From contig SIJG01000004.1 of the NCBI GenBank assembly GCA_023374025.1, positions 3,690,965 through 3,754,964 of the forward strand: a stretch of DNA of 64,000 bases, in the 5' to 3' direction. The notes under the pieces were generated by a model that made no database searches, was not told where the DNA came from, and worked only from the letters and a program-made list of their open reading frames with translations. The DNA is from Heterodera schachtii. Lineage: Eukaryota; Nematoda; Chromadorea; Rhabditida; Heteroderidae. This document shows positions 51,201-62,502 of this stretch, piece after piece. Position numbers and translations under genes: made by a program. Numbering within the stretch: the first letter of the stretch is position 1; each line of letters opens with the position of its first letter.

Positions 51201-53466
51201 TGGGAATTATGCAAAAGTATTTTCTGAATTCATCATAAAATCTATTAATTTTTGCTCTATATAAAAATTACCTTAAATGAAACCTTCAGCTGTGGAAAAA
51301 CGTTATTACAGAGACTCTTCTACGTCGAGAAAATAAAGAGAATCAAGAATTAATTTGACACTGAAGAAGCAATGGAAAATTAAAAACAAAATTATTATAT
51401 GAAGTTGAATATAAAGAAAATAAATCCGTAAATTTTCTAGTAATATCAAATCTTTATGCTCTACGCTTATAAATGTAAAAAGAAAACAAATGGTTGATTT
51501 CTTCTTCTATCTGACTAGTATTATAAAATAGATTATATGAACTCATAAAATGTTTTAAAAACTGCGGAATAAATATATATTTTCAAATGATAATTATAGA
51601 ATAAAAATTAATTCAAATGATTTCGGGCCAGAGTTTTTTGGTTATTTCTCTGAGGCGCTCACTTTTATAAAAATTTAATAGTCGAATTAATCAAGAAGTT
51701 TTCTTTTTTGAATTTATTTTTCTTTCCACGATTTTCTGTCCTTGAACCTAAGAAGAGTTGTTTCGGCATGAAAACATACACGTAATTAAATTTTGACAAA
51801 AAAAAATCCAATTTTAAAATATATAAATATGTCAATGTTTTTATTCGCATTTGTATCAATATTATGTAATTGCTATCTATTTATTTTCTGAGTAAAACTT
51901 GACGATTATCATTTTCTCGCAGCATCGCATTGGTATTTAGTAGGACCTAAATTAAATATATTATTATTTGTTCAAGTATTCTATTTACTTTTCTTGAAAA
52001 ACGAGCAAAATTATTTTTAATTATTTTGGTTATATAAAATTTTTCTAATTTTCCTTCAGTCTTTTGCTTTTTAATTAATATTTATATAATTACTTTTTAC
52101 TTGTTAAATGATTTAATCTGAATGCGTTTGAAACATTTCCACATGTGAATAAATCAATGTCTTGGCTATAGTTAATTACCTCTAATAAATTAGCTATATA
52201 TTTTTAATAGCTTTTTAAATATAAGTTTGACTCTTTTTTGTTTATTCTTGTTTCTTCATTCTGTGTTCTTTTTGCTTTGTCTTATTGCTATGATTAATTG
52301 GCAAAATTTCACTTTGTCTTGTCCTGCGTAAAAAGTCCACTAAGTAATTTTCTTATATATAATTGTTTAATTTAAATTTTTGCCCTTAAATTCTAATTAC
52401 ATTTATTTTTTGGAAGTTTTATTTTAATCTTTTAATTCCCGCTGATATAAAGTTTTTAAAAATTTTATTAGCTTTATTATCTCTTTAATTTTTTGAGACG
52501 TATGTTTGTGTTTATGAGTTTAAATTATTTCATGAACAAGGACCGAATATTTATAAAATACTTTGTGAAATATGAATTTAATTGAATTAAATGGTTATTT
52601 CATGACTATCATCGCCTTTTTCAAAAAAGTCTCTCATTCTCATTTCCAAAAAATGGCTTTTAAATGCGTACTTAACCCTATTAAACTTGCATTGGTATAT
52701 ATTTTTTATATGTTTTAAAAAAATTCATTTCTTTATTTGTCTTAATTACTGTTTTTAAAAAATGTTAATAAATTTTTTTAAACCAATGATATATTTCATA
52801 TTTTAAAATTATTTTGTTTGGATTTATTATTTTCAATATTTATTTTTTAAAGTGAAATAAATCAATTATAGTTATGCATAAATAACATTTTCTTTTTTAT
52901 TGACCTTATGGCAATAAATTTATAGAATGCTAATTATCTTTTAGCACTTTTATTTTATATCATTCAAATTTGCAATTTTATTGCGTAAAAAACAAATTGT
53001 AATAGAAATAGTTCGTTTTATATTCTTTTATCAATTATATCTTTTCTTTTTACATCTGTAATCGTAAAATTCCTATATATCTAGGTTATTGGTTTAATAT
53101 AATGCAGAGACATTTTTATTTCTATACCTTACTATGATCAAATATTTATTTAATCAGATACAAAATTTTCTTGATCGAGAATAATATAAAATTATTTATT
53201 TTAAATTATATTTGTGCTTACCCTTGCCATCAAACAGTAAATATGTTCAACCTCATTTTTGGGGTTTAAAACATTTTATTTGATAGAATTAATAATTAAT
53301 TATTTCTTGTCGGCCACAAAAAATTTGCTGATCTTACAATTAGCCTTGTTCTATATCTAGTTATAATTGGATTTTCGTTAAATTTTTCATTTTGCTGCAT
53401 ACTTTATTTCAAACGGTATCTTTAATCATTTCTTTTTATTAATAAAATTTTATTTATTTTTTTAAA

Positions 53467-53715
53467 GCTTCTGCAGTATACTATTTAAAATTTTTAACCA
53501 GCTTTCAATAATGCCTTATGCATCGGCGGTGTTTGTGTCATGCGCAGTGGAATTTCTTCTTCATGTTGAACGGTTTGATGATTCTTGGCCGAAGGTTAGT
53601 CGTTTTGTACTCACAGATTATATTAGTTTGATTTTATTTCTTCATTTAAAGAAAATCGACTTTAGCTTAACCAAAAAATCAGTTGGCCATTTTCTTAACA
53701 AAATTCATTAAAAAT
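53467..53715 (-). repeat. Duplicated segment, copy 1 (interrupted by hAT copy)
   Basis: Starts agcttctgcagtata and continues through cagctttcaataatgc, atcgg, gttttgtactcacagattat. The second copy at 54284-54560 has the same order. The truncated hAT element and GC module lie between them, so the pair was originally much closer. Confidence 0.65.
53494..53541 (-). other. 15-residue frame conserved between duplicated segments
   Basis: Minus-strand ATG frame MTQTPPMHKALLKAG then TAA. The aligned copy at 54399-54449 reads MRARERPIPKALMKAD then TAA. Start, stop and phase are kept and the single length difference is one codon. The KAL(L/M)KA part is nearly identical. It may be a constrained small peptide, a C-terminal remnant, or coincidence. 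A + frame over the same DNA (53511-53711) is broken in the other copy and is rejected. Confidence 0.25.
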
Positions 53716-53717
53716 TC

Positions 53718-53762
53718 TTAAAATTTCCCCCGGAGGCGCCTATCGGCACCGCCGGCCCCCCA
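53718..53762 (+). repeat. GC-rich module, copy 3
   Basis: ttaaaatttcccccggaggcg and then cctatcggcaccgccggccc. Same module as at 17963-18010 and 18411-18452. It forms the junction at the broken left side of the hAT copy. Confidence 0.65.
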
Positions 53763-53770
53763 CTAAAACC

Positions 53771-54149
53771 TTTTTTGCCTATTTTGGCGTTTTGTCCAAA
53801 ATTTGTTAATAAAAATGCAATAAACCCCTAAGAATCGATTTTTTGGGAATTTCAAAAGTACACCTCTAAGAATCGACAAAAATATCTGAAAATAAACACC
53901 ATAAGAAATGAAAAATTTTCTCAAAAATCGTCTTTAAAAATTTTTTTGGACAATTTTTTAAACTTAAAAAATAAGGTAACGCAATACTTATTCGACTTTA
54001 CCTCTTTGAATGAATTTTGTCATTTTACACCCCAAAATTTGAGGTTTTTTAGGGCCTATTTTCCATTTTTTAGTGCCTATTTTGGGGTTTTATTAGAGCC
54101 TAAAGCCTACCTATTTTGGCAGTTTTTAGAGCCTAAAATCGCATCCCTA
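53771..54149. mobile_element. hAT-type MITE, left end missing
   Basis: Collinear with 14501-14908 of the intact copy (tttgcctattttggc, ccctaagaatcga, ccataagaaatgaaaaa, tgtcattttacaccc, ggcctattttccat). The right terminus gcctaaaatcgcatcccta matches the TIR. The left 170 bp and left TIR are replaced by the GC-rich module at 53718-53762, and no matching 8-bp duplication exists. Confidence 0.75.
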
Positions 54150-54283
54150 TTAATAATCTATTTTCATTTTCGATTAACTTATTCTTTATATATTCAATAA
54201 AATTCAAAAAGATTAATTTTAATTTTTCTGTATTCAAGCATCATTTTGTATGAAAATGTTTAAAATTTTATTTTTCTATTTTA

Positions 54284-54560
54284 AAGCTTCTGCAGTATAA
54301 CTATATTAACTTTTTCGACTATTTTTTTTCTGTTTTTGACCGAAGAATAAATCACTTTTTATTTATTTAAATTATCAAAATAACTGTTTAGTTTACATTT
54401 AATCAGCTTTCATTAATGCTTTAGGTATCGGCCGTTCTCGTGCTCTCATGAAATTATTTGTGAGTTCGTTGCTGATGTGTTTGGCGTTTTGTACTCACAA
54501 ATTATAGTAGTTTAATTTTGTTTCTACAAAAAGATATTTTCTCATAATCTTATCTTAATT
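54284..54560 (-). repeat. Duplicated segment, copy 2
   Basis: Partner of 53467-53715. Includes agcttctgcagtata, cagctttcattaatgc, atcggcc, gttttgtactcacaaattat. Confidence 0.65.
54399..54449 (-). other. 16-residue frame, partner of 53494-53541
   Basis: Minus-strand ATG frame MRARERPIPKALMKAD then TAA, aligned codon by codon with the other copy apart from one extra codon. Confidence 0.25.
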
Positions 54561-56939
54561 TTTTAAATTTGATTATTTCTTGTTTCCAATAATTCATACA
54601 AATTTGTTTTTGATTTATTAAAATAAAATTATTAAATAAATAAATTTTTAATGATTTGATTTTTTCTTTATTAATTATATATTCTTGTTTTCACCATTTT
54701 GAATTTGTTTTTTTTAAGTAAATAAGGTTATTAATTCATGTTGTTTTCCTCAGCTAACGTTTTCAGTGGGAGATCTAATGGCTCTTTCCATTCTGAATCT
54801 AATTAGTTTTATGCCTCTTTAAATATAATATTCCATTTACTAATTCTATTCAAGCATTTTTAATTGTTTGATGGATTCGTTTTTTGTAATATTTTTATTT
54901 AAATATTAAAAAAAAAATTTCTCACGCATTTCCATCAAAATAATTGATTTTTATCGAAGCTATAAATTAATTCAAAATAAATTACTTGTTAATATCTCCA
55001 AAAGACATAATTTTCTCGTTTATTAAAACTTATTATTATTTCTTGGCCGGCAATGTTTAGCTCTAGCAATGGCCAGTTGTTGTGTAGATAAATATGAATG
55101 AATATGTTTTAATTTAATTTAATGCGCTCTACATTTTCGGTTATTTGTTAATTGAAATTTATTCATTTAGTATATACATCTTAATTTTTATTATAAAGAT
55201 ATTTAACATTGAATTACAAAGAATTTTAAAAACTTTAACCCTTTTTCTTTTTTTAGGCTTTATAATTTTATAATTTTTCATCCTTAATTAAGGTGAGATT
55301 AATTTTCGGATCTTAGAATTTTTATTTAACTTAATTTATTCATTCTTAACTTAATATGAAGTAAATAAACGACATTTATTTATTTGTAGTGTCTTTTTAT
55401 TCGATGACATTCTAAATGCTGGCTTCACTATGATGAAAATATCTTGATAATAATTAGATTTTATATAAAAAAAAATTATTTAAATATGCTTTATAAAGAT
55501 TTTTATTTATATTAATATTATTTTTCTTTTACTATTTCCATTCATAGTTATTAGTATTTTATTTGGTTAGTTGCGAATAATTTGTGTTGTTTCATTGATA
55601 ATTTATATATAATAGTTTATTGTTCCCGCCAATATATAAATTTATTCGGCTTATTACTTTCATGTTACCTCTATAAATTCATTTTTTTAAGTTAATAAAA
55701 CTTTAAGGATTTCATAAAATTACCTTAGTAAGACAGGCAGAGCAGTTTTGTCATTTCATAGGTTATGTTATCCTAATTTATTCCAATGAAATTTCGGTAT
55801 AATTAATTTTTGAATTTTTATTATAAATGTTAATTTATGTTTTTAACTTCTCAATAAATACTGAATGCATTTCAATAGTTTTCAAAGTAAATTAATAGTT
55901 TTTCAGTTGGATTTATTAGGAACTAAAAAATTTTAATCTAAAATTCCATTATTTATCACTTGATTGAAATTTACATTATTTTTGTATATATTTTTAAATA
56001 TAATTCTTTTAGATCTTCTAAATGTGATGATTAGGTCAGTCTGTCTAGTCATTACTTTAGGATATGCATTGTATTTTATTTTAATAAATATTTTCTATAT
56101 GTAAATTTCGTTTATAATATTAAATAAAATAATATAAAATGGCTTTTTTATGTATTCTTCAGAAGAATACAATTAAAATTGAATAAATAATAGCAATCTT
56201 TTGAAATTTTTCTTTGTATTAAATCGCGTTTTTTAAAATGAATAACTTTATTCTATTCTTTGTTTCATCTTTGTTTATTTGTTCTTCTACGAAGAGATTA
56301 AATTTTCAACTGCTTGGCGACCAATATCGCCTAGTTTGCTTCATTTTCTAAGGTTTTGATTTGCTTAAAGGTTTTGAATTCCTTTATCTCAAAATGAAAA
56401 TAGAAGAATTAAAAAAGTGATTTTTTAATTAATTAATTTATTTAGTTTAAATTTAATAACCAGGACAAAAACAATCTATATCGAATGGCGTTTTTAAACA
56501 AGAAAATCCTAATGAAAATTTTTAAATCAGTAACACATTTTTCTGGACTAGTCTATTTTTTGAAGTTCTTTGTCAATTATTTATCGAATTTTGGTAAACT
56601 TATTTAAAAATGTTGCCTTTATTGGGATATGTTATGATTAATATATTACATCTTATAATTTAGTCACAAATTTTTGTTTTTCGATATTTTTTACGATTTA
56701 TTTTTTTATTCAAATGTGTTATTATAAGAACAATATAAACTGGATTATCTTATTTCATATTAAATAATTTTGATCGGTTTTTAAATGTGCTCTCGGTGCG
56801 AAGATTACGAAAATTTAAATTTTTATTCATTTTGATAATTTCTGATAGTATATAAAGTATTGTATTTTTTTTATGATGATATATTTTATTTGATCAACTT
56901 TCTCTGTTATTTTTATTATTTAAATAAATATTTTTATAA

Positions 56940-57075
56940 ATTAAAATTATTATTTTAAAAAATTCCACGTCAAGGCTCCATTGCGGGGCCATTTCTTCTT
57001 TTTCCTAGCTTGGGTATTTGTAGGTATGTTATAATAGATTATTTTTATAATATAATAACTGGGCATATTTGGAAT
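56940..57075 (-). repeat. Tandem segment, copy 1 (~303-bp spacing)
   Basis: ttccacgtcaag.c.cca, catttcttctttt, gg.tat, and further right aactgggcatatttggaat. The same words recur at 57243-57360. Diverged tandem duplication. Confidence 0.55.
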
Positions 57076-57242
57076 TATTTTTATTATTGTATTTTGTTCT
57101 CGTTTGTATAGGAAACGTAAGCAAATTATAAAATTGAAGAATAATTATTTCATTGTGTGGACTTTGCATTATTCTGCTTGTACTTATCAGCATGTTTAAA
57201 TTTTTATCATTGCTATTTTTAATTTTATTTTATAATTCAAAA

Positions 57243-57360
57243 TAATTTATAAATTTTTATTAAAAAACTTCCACGTCAAGACGCCACGCCAATTGCTTGC
57301 CGTTGAACATTTCTTCTTTTCTCGCCGGGCAGTAACTGGGTATATTTGGAATAATAATTA
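57243..57360 (-). repeat. Tandem segment, copy 2
   Basis: cttccacgtcaagacgccac, catttcttcttttctcg, aactgggtatatttggaat. On the minus strand one frame is open for about 30 codons (PSYCPARKEEMFNGKQLAWR), but that frame is shifted in copy 1. Confidence 0.5.
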
Positions 57361-58029
57361 TTATTATTTTTTGTCTTAAATTGTTTTGTTCTTAAAGAAG
57401 TTTGAATTGTTGAATTAGCTAATAATTTAAAAATAGTCTATTTGCATTTTATACCTTTAAGGTGTAAAAAGTATAAAATAAATTTTCTTTTTAATTTTAT
57501 CTTGAAACTCTTCAAATTGCGACTGAAATTTTCTTATTAATTTAATTTAGTTTTGTTTTATTATGTCCTTTTGTATTTGTTTCTAGTGAGAAATACTCAA
57601 TATGGAAAAAACGGCAACATGCGATGCACGTTGGAAGAGATTTTTTATAAAGATTTATTAAACATCTTTAACTTTAGATTACTAGTTTTTGAAATTTGTC
57701 CTTTTTTTATAATTTTTCCATTGGTTACAATATCATGACTTCAAACTTGAGACTTTCCAACATTCGTTTTAATCTTTTTTCGAATAAAATAACAAATGAA
57801 TGTTTTATAATGAAGCAAACTTTATTTTTTTTTCATCTATTTGTTATTGGATTTGAAATTTTTTTATTTTAAATTAATTAATTAATTTCTCGACCAAGTC
57901 AAACTCAAATTTTGCTCTGCATTTACCTAATTAGTTAGTTATATTAATACATCGTCATCATTGATAATGACGTTGGTTTGTTGCTCCTTAATTTCCCATT
58001 TCTTCCGGTTGAACAATTGACACTCCGAA

Positions 58030-58400
58030 TAGGTATTTCGATTTTTTTTTAATTTTAAAAATTAATTTAAAAAACATAAATTAAAATTGATAAAATATGT
58101 CGAAGAAAAAATGTCCAATCCGACTGTTGATTATGAAGAATACACAATAAAATATACATAAAACGTTACAATTACTTAAAAAATGAAATTAAATTAAAGA
58201 AGTAATAAAAGTAAAATGAAAAAAGAAATATGAATAAAAAGAGCTAACATTCGAATGAATCCTATCCGACATTTAAAAGAAAATAAATTTTTTGTTGAAA
58301 TGATAAATATTTTTTTTATAATTTTAAAAATGATAAAATTACTATATAAAATCTAAATTATAAAATTAATTAGTTAATGCATAAAAAACTTTTATTATAA
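58030..58400. other. A-rich block inside T-rich half
   Basis: Polarity reverses for about 370 bp, then returns. A small perfect inverted word, cgtcat..atgacg, lies just upstream (57953-57972). No gene. Confidence 0.5.
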
Positions 58401-59149
58401 CAAACAAAAAATTATTACTCATGTCTTTTTGTTTTTTAATCAACTACCTTCAACTCGGATGCTTTAATTTTATTTTTAACATAAAAAATTCGCTTATGTG
58501 GTTTCCTGCCAAATGGTTGAACATGCAGCTTGTATCATTATATTAATTTTAATTAACTTTTATATCGATAAAATGAGAACGAATTTTTATTTAATGTTTT
58601 GTCGATTTAGCACTTTTACTTTAAAAAATTTAATAAATAGTTTACTGTTATATCAAATAATTTAACATTTTACCTTTTTGAGATAAATTTGTTCCTATTT
58701 AAAATCTTTTTAATACTTTTGCTTTTTTAAATTGAATTTAAGAATTATTATTCAGGTTGATTTTTCAATGTACTTGTTTAAAATTAATTATAAAAAATTC
58801 ACGTTTACTTGTCTATACGATGGCATCGAACGAACTTCGGAAATCTTTGTTTTTAAATAAAGATGAAAATGTCTATGTATAATATTAAAATAATTTATTT
58901 CAGATTCACTATGGATTCTATTCATATATTAAGTTTGTTTCATTGATTACCCAAGTGTGGGTTATTCATTTTTCGCTATTATATTTGTCTTTATTATCTG
59001 TTATTCTTTTTATTTTTTTATTAATTTAGCTAATTTAATGGTCTATTATTTTTTTAAATTAAATTTAAAAGCATATAAACATTCGTCGTAAAATAAAACA
59101 ATATTTTTGATGAATTTTTTTGAATATTATGGAATTTTTATTTTTAAAA

Positions 59150-59670
59150 AAAGATTCATTTAAATATAAAATATCATTGGTTCTTTCTGCAGTTAAAATT
59201 ATGTAAATTTTAAATAAAATTTATGAATATAATCATTTCAGATCCACGAAGGACAACTCCATCTGATTTTTGTCACATAAATTATTGTGAATCTATTTAA
59301 GAGACCCTTTTTCATCCTTGAAATTGAATAATCAATAATTGAGGCGCGCACCCCATTTAGACGACATCGATTTGTTCTCCTTCGGTACTGATATCTTTAA
59401 CACTTTCATTAATTCATTTAAAATCAATTTTTAAATTTATTGTGGCATTATGGTATTTCATTTAATATTTCTGACACAAAAATCAGATCATCTACTTTTG
59501 TTGGAAATATTAAAATAATAATTATTTTTCATATTTTCCATTAAAGTGTTGAAAATTTAGTATTTGGTTCAATCTACTCGCTCATCGGAAACCCCTTCTA
59601 ATTTTGGTAGGAAAACGGCTGGATCTCTGCCTTTTCATTAGTTGGACTCATAATTTATTTAGAAAACAAA
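59150..59670 (-). repeat. Duplicated segment, copy 1, partner at 61885-62210
   Basis: Shared gtaaattttaaataaaa..t.tga.tat.atcattt at the left and ctcg.tcg.gaaa.c.cttctaattt, ctctgcctttt, ttggactcataatttattt at the right. The GC-richer patch at 59240-59450 is absent from the partner. Confidence 0.6.
59598..59651 (-). other. 17-residue frame, partner at 62129-62185
   Basis: Minus-strand ATG frame MSPTNEKAEIQPFSYQN then TAG. The partner reads MSPNDKRQRETSRISLLN then TAG at the aligned position. Internal shifts compensate, leaving a one-codon difference. Another frame across both copies also aligns (PKLE..S.E.VD), so the ancestral frame is uncertain. Confidence 0.2.
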
Positions 59671-61025
59671 ACACCGATTTCGAAAGAAAATAATTATTAT
59701 TTTTAAATAAACAAAATTAAAAATTAATATTATAAGGTAAACAATAAATTTGGTTTTATTTTCAAAGCGCTTCAAAGTTTATTTTTATTTTTTAGCATTT
59801 CATATAGACTTATTTGATTTTAGTCGGTTTTTATTTTCATTAATATAACGTAAATTGAATTAAGAAAATACTTAATCAACATTTTATATTCTTTCTTCAT
59901 TTTGGTAAAAAAAATCCTGTTTAACTATTTTATTTATCTCTTATAATCAGATTCCTTAAATTCAATAGATATTCAAATAAATTTCTTTTAATTGATATTT
60001 CATATAATTGTCTTATTCTTAAAAATTTCGTTTACAATTTATTTAATAAAGGAAACTTTAATGAAAAATATTTTCTTTATTATTTTCTTTCACTTTTAAC
60101 TCTCATTTAATTGATTATCCTTACAATGTTTTAAATATGCATTGATGCTCTTTTGCAATCGAATTTTACATTCTTGGTAACTTTCGATAGCCCAGTTTTT
60201 TCTCTATTAAAATACAAAATTTAAAATAAATTTATATTTAACATAAGTTATGGTAAAAATATACTTGTTTGCATACAATTTTTTCTAAAGTTGACCAATT
60301 TTTAAAATTTTTCAAGACTAATAGAGGAAAATCTGGGCTACAAATGGTAGCAAGAATGTATAAAATTTGATTGTCTTTAAGCAAAGTTATGTCATGTTTT
60401 GTTGAAAATTTGCTAAAATGGCGGATTTAATAAAACGACCCAGAACCAATATGTTCTTATCCCATGCTGAGTGTCAATTGCATTATGGACAAAAAAATTT
60501 TAATTAATAAATTCTTTAATTTGATTTTTCATATTTTACACATTTTCGTTTGTGTGTTGTTAAAAGATTAATTACCTTTTTAGATAATTATAATTGAAAA
60601 GAAAATATAATATTTAAGCGTGTTGGTATCTTAATTATAAATTAATTAACAAATTTATTTTTTTTTAATTTTTAAATTCTCATGTCAAGATTGTTCTTGT
60701 TTCTTGTTTATTATATAAAAATAAAGTTTTATACTTTTAGGGCTGTTACTTACTTAAAATAAATATAAAATTTTTAAACAGACCAAATTTATTTTATTCA
60801 CAATTATTTAGAAATTTAAGGTTAGCTTCTTTACTTTTTTATTAAAATATTTCTATACTCTCACTTTCGGCCGCAAATGCGGTTGCAAGACTTTAAGTGA
60901 AGAACCTACCCGACATCTTCGGTTTTGGATTGGTATTTAAATTGCATTATCTTTCTGAGTTTACATATTATTAAATGAAAATTTATTCTCAATAATATTT
61001 TCAGGAAACAAATCAAATATTTGGT

Positions 61026-61050
61026 CTGCCAATTATGTAGGAATTGGCAG
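61026..61050 (+). repeat. Perfect 9-bp stem hairpin followed by T run
   Basis: ctgccaatt and aattggcag pair perfectly around a 7-base loop, followed by cattttttttt-like sequence. It resembles a terminator or small RNA 3' end, but no upstream Pol III boxes or RNA gene could be identified, so it is reported only as a hairpin. Confidence 0.4.
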
Positions 61051-61884
61051 CATTTTTTTTAGATAATTGTTTTATCTTAGGTGATGTGTATTTATGAAGG
61101 AAAACAAAGGACTCAGGGAAGCGAAAGATGAATGGGGCAATAATCAATATTTAGGGTCAAAGTTCCCAAGAGAGAAAATTACAAACATTTGAATGTTTGC
61201 CTTTCTAAAAATTATAACCTTAAAAACAGCTATAATTTATTGTAGTAAGTAGTAACTTTTAATTTCTATTTTGCATTTTTTTGGCAAATTACAGTAATTA
61301 ATTTTAATTCATTGAATTTATTTTGCTTAAAAAAGCTCAATAATTTCTTCTTTCATTTCATTTTTTGTTGACTAAACATAATGTCGTTTTTTAATTAGAT
61401 GCTGGCTTCTAAAGATGTCATATTGCGATTTTTATTCTATCTTTAATGCAGTATTCATTCGGACATCAGAATATAATATTTTACTGTCAAGCAAAGCATT
61501 CATTTTAAATTTATTTGATTGCAAAATTTTTTAGTTGTTTTTAATCAACTTCGTTTGTAAACTTTCGGGCATGTCAATTTGTTGTAGAAGCATTTATGTC
61601 TTAGTATTTTTAGTTAATATGGAATTCTTATTATTTCCATAAAAAGATTTTATAATATCTATATAAGTTTTTTAATCTAAAAGATATGCTGCTCTGATTC
61701 TTTGATTTTGGTAAATTTTTATTCATTCACTTTATATTTTAACATATGCTATTTATTTTAAAATTCTTTCAGTTCTTCTCTTCTTTTATTTTTATGAGAA
61801 TTTTCAATGTTTTATTTGCTATGCTGTATAATTTTCTATTCGAGATCAAGATCACAGTAATTTATTAAAAAAATAGATAAATTA

Positions 61885-62210
61885 GTAATATAAAATAAAA
61901 AAAATTTCGTACTACTGTAGTAAAATTGTGTAAATTTTAAATAAAAATATTTGAGTATGATCATTTTGTGGTTGTTGATAATATGAAGGATTTTTAAATA
62001 TAATTATTTATTTGCAAAATCAAAATCGAAAGTTTTTTAAGATTAGGTTATTAGAATAGATTTACTCGTGCCTTAGGGTATTTTGAAATGTCCGAATCTA
62101 TCGACTTGCTCGTTGGAAAACTCTTCTTCTAATTTAGGAGGGAAATACGGCTTGTCTCTCTCTGCCTTTTATCATTTGGACTCATAATTTATTTTTTATA
62201 TTATTCTTCA
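61885..62210 (-). repeat. Duplicated segment, copy 2
   Basis: Partner of 59150-59670, lacking its central 200 bp. It lies directly 3' (on the minus strand) of the BEL/Pao remnant, so it may be the decayed continuation of the same element. Confidence 0.6.
62129..62185 (-). other. 18-residue frame, partner of 59598-59651
   Basis: MSPNDKRQRETSRISLLN then TAG. Start and stop positions coincide with the partner in the alignment. Coding is unproven. Confidence 0.2.
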
Positions 62211-62310
62211 TTGGTTTTAATTGAGTTTTACTTTAATTAATTTTTATTTTGAATTAAATAAACTTTTTGTACTTTGTTGTATTCATTTTTGTTAATATCA
62301 AATTAACAAG

Positions 62311-62502
62311 TTAGATCTTTAAAATATTTCTATTCATTTCCATTATTTTTATTAGTGTACCCATGAGTACGTTGTCAACGTATAGATTTTTGTCGATTCG
62401 TCGTGTGAAATTTGAATCATACAGCTCCAAATGTTCTCGAATAATTACGTTCAAAAGAAATTGGCTGAAGGCAAACCCAAAGCTAACTCTAATAATAAAT
62501 TT
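62311..62502 (-). pseudogene. BEL/Pao retrotransposon reverse transcriptase remnant
   Basis: A 63-codon minus-strand frame. Residues about 5-20 read RVSFGFAFSQFLLNVI, residues 21-26 IREHLE, and residues about 40-47 YVDNVLMG. In BEL/Pao pol these correspond to the (V)PFG..SSPFLL block, the HL block and the catalytic YVDD/YVDN motif, in this order and spacing. The enzyme copies element RNA into DNA in the cytoplasm. Flanking RT blocks, gag, protease, RNase H, integrase and LTRs were not found, and stops lie on both sides, so it is a fossil. The coding strand is the A-rich strand of this block. Ty3-type RT was considered but YVDN with FLL...I..HL favours BEL/Pao. Confidence 0.8.

Larger units (their letters stand above)
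41840..51640. other. A-rich block, no confirmed gene
   Basis: A-rich + strand. Contains the partner repeat 46230-46675 and further copies of the cgagaaaa core (about 44515, 47560, 50715, 51325). GC-richer patches lie at 43800-43870, 47310-47395 and 48060-48150. A minus frame at 43151-42801 (116 codons) is F/L/S/N rich without a motif and is judged chance. Confidence 0.45.
51645..58020. other. T-rich block (reverse polarity), no confirmed gene
   Basis: From about 51645 the + strand becomes T-rich and stays so. Words that on + in the left half read cgagaaaa appear here as ttttctcg (51915, 55012, 57311), consistent with repeat copies in the opposite orientation. Contains a truncated hAT copy and two duplicated segments, listed separately. 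Confidence 0.5.

Noticed and set aside
53511..53711. 66-codon + frame in duplicated segment
   Set aside because: In the aligned copy at 54.4 kb the equivalent frame meets a stop two codons after the ATG, so it is not conserved.
59237..59245. tttcag words before gatcca at several places as splice acceptors
   Set aside because: Too short and too frequent in T-rich DNA; no matching donor sites or continuous exon frames were found.
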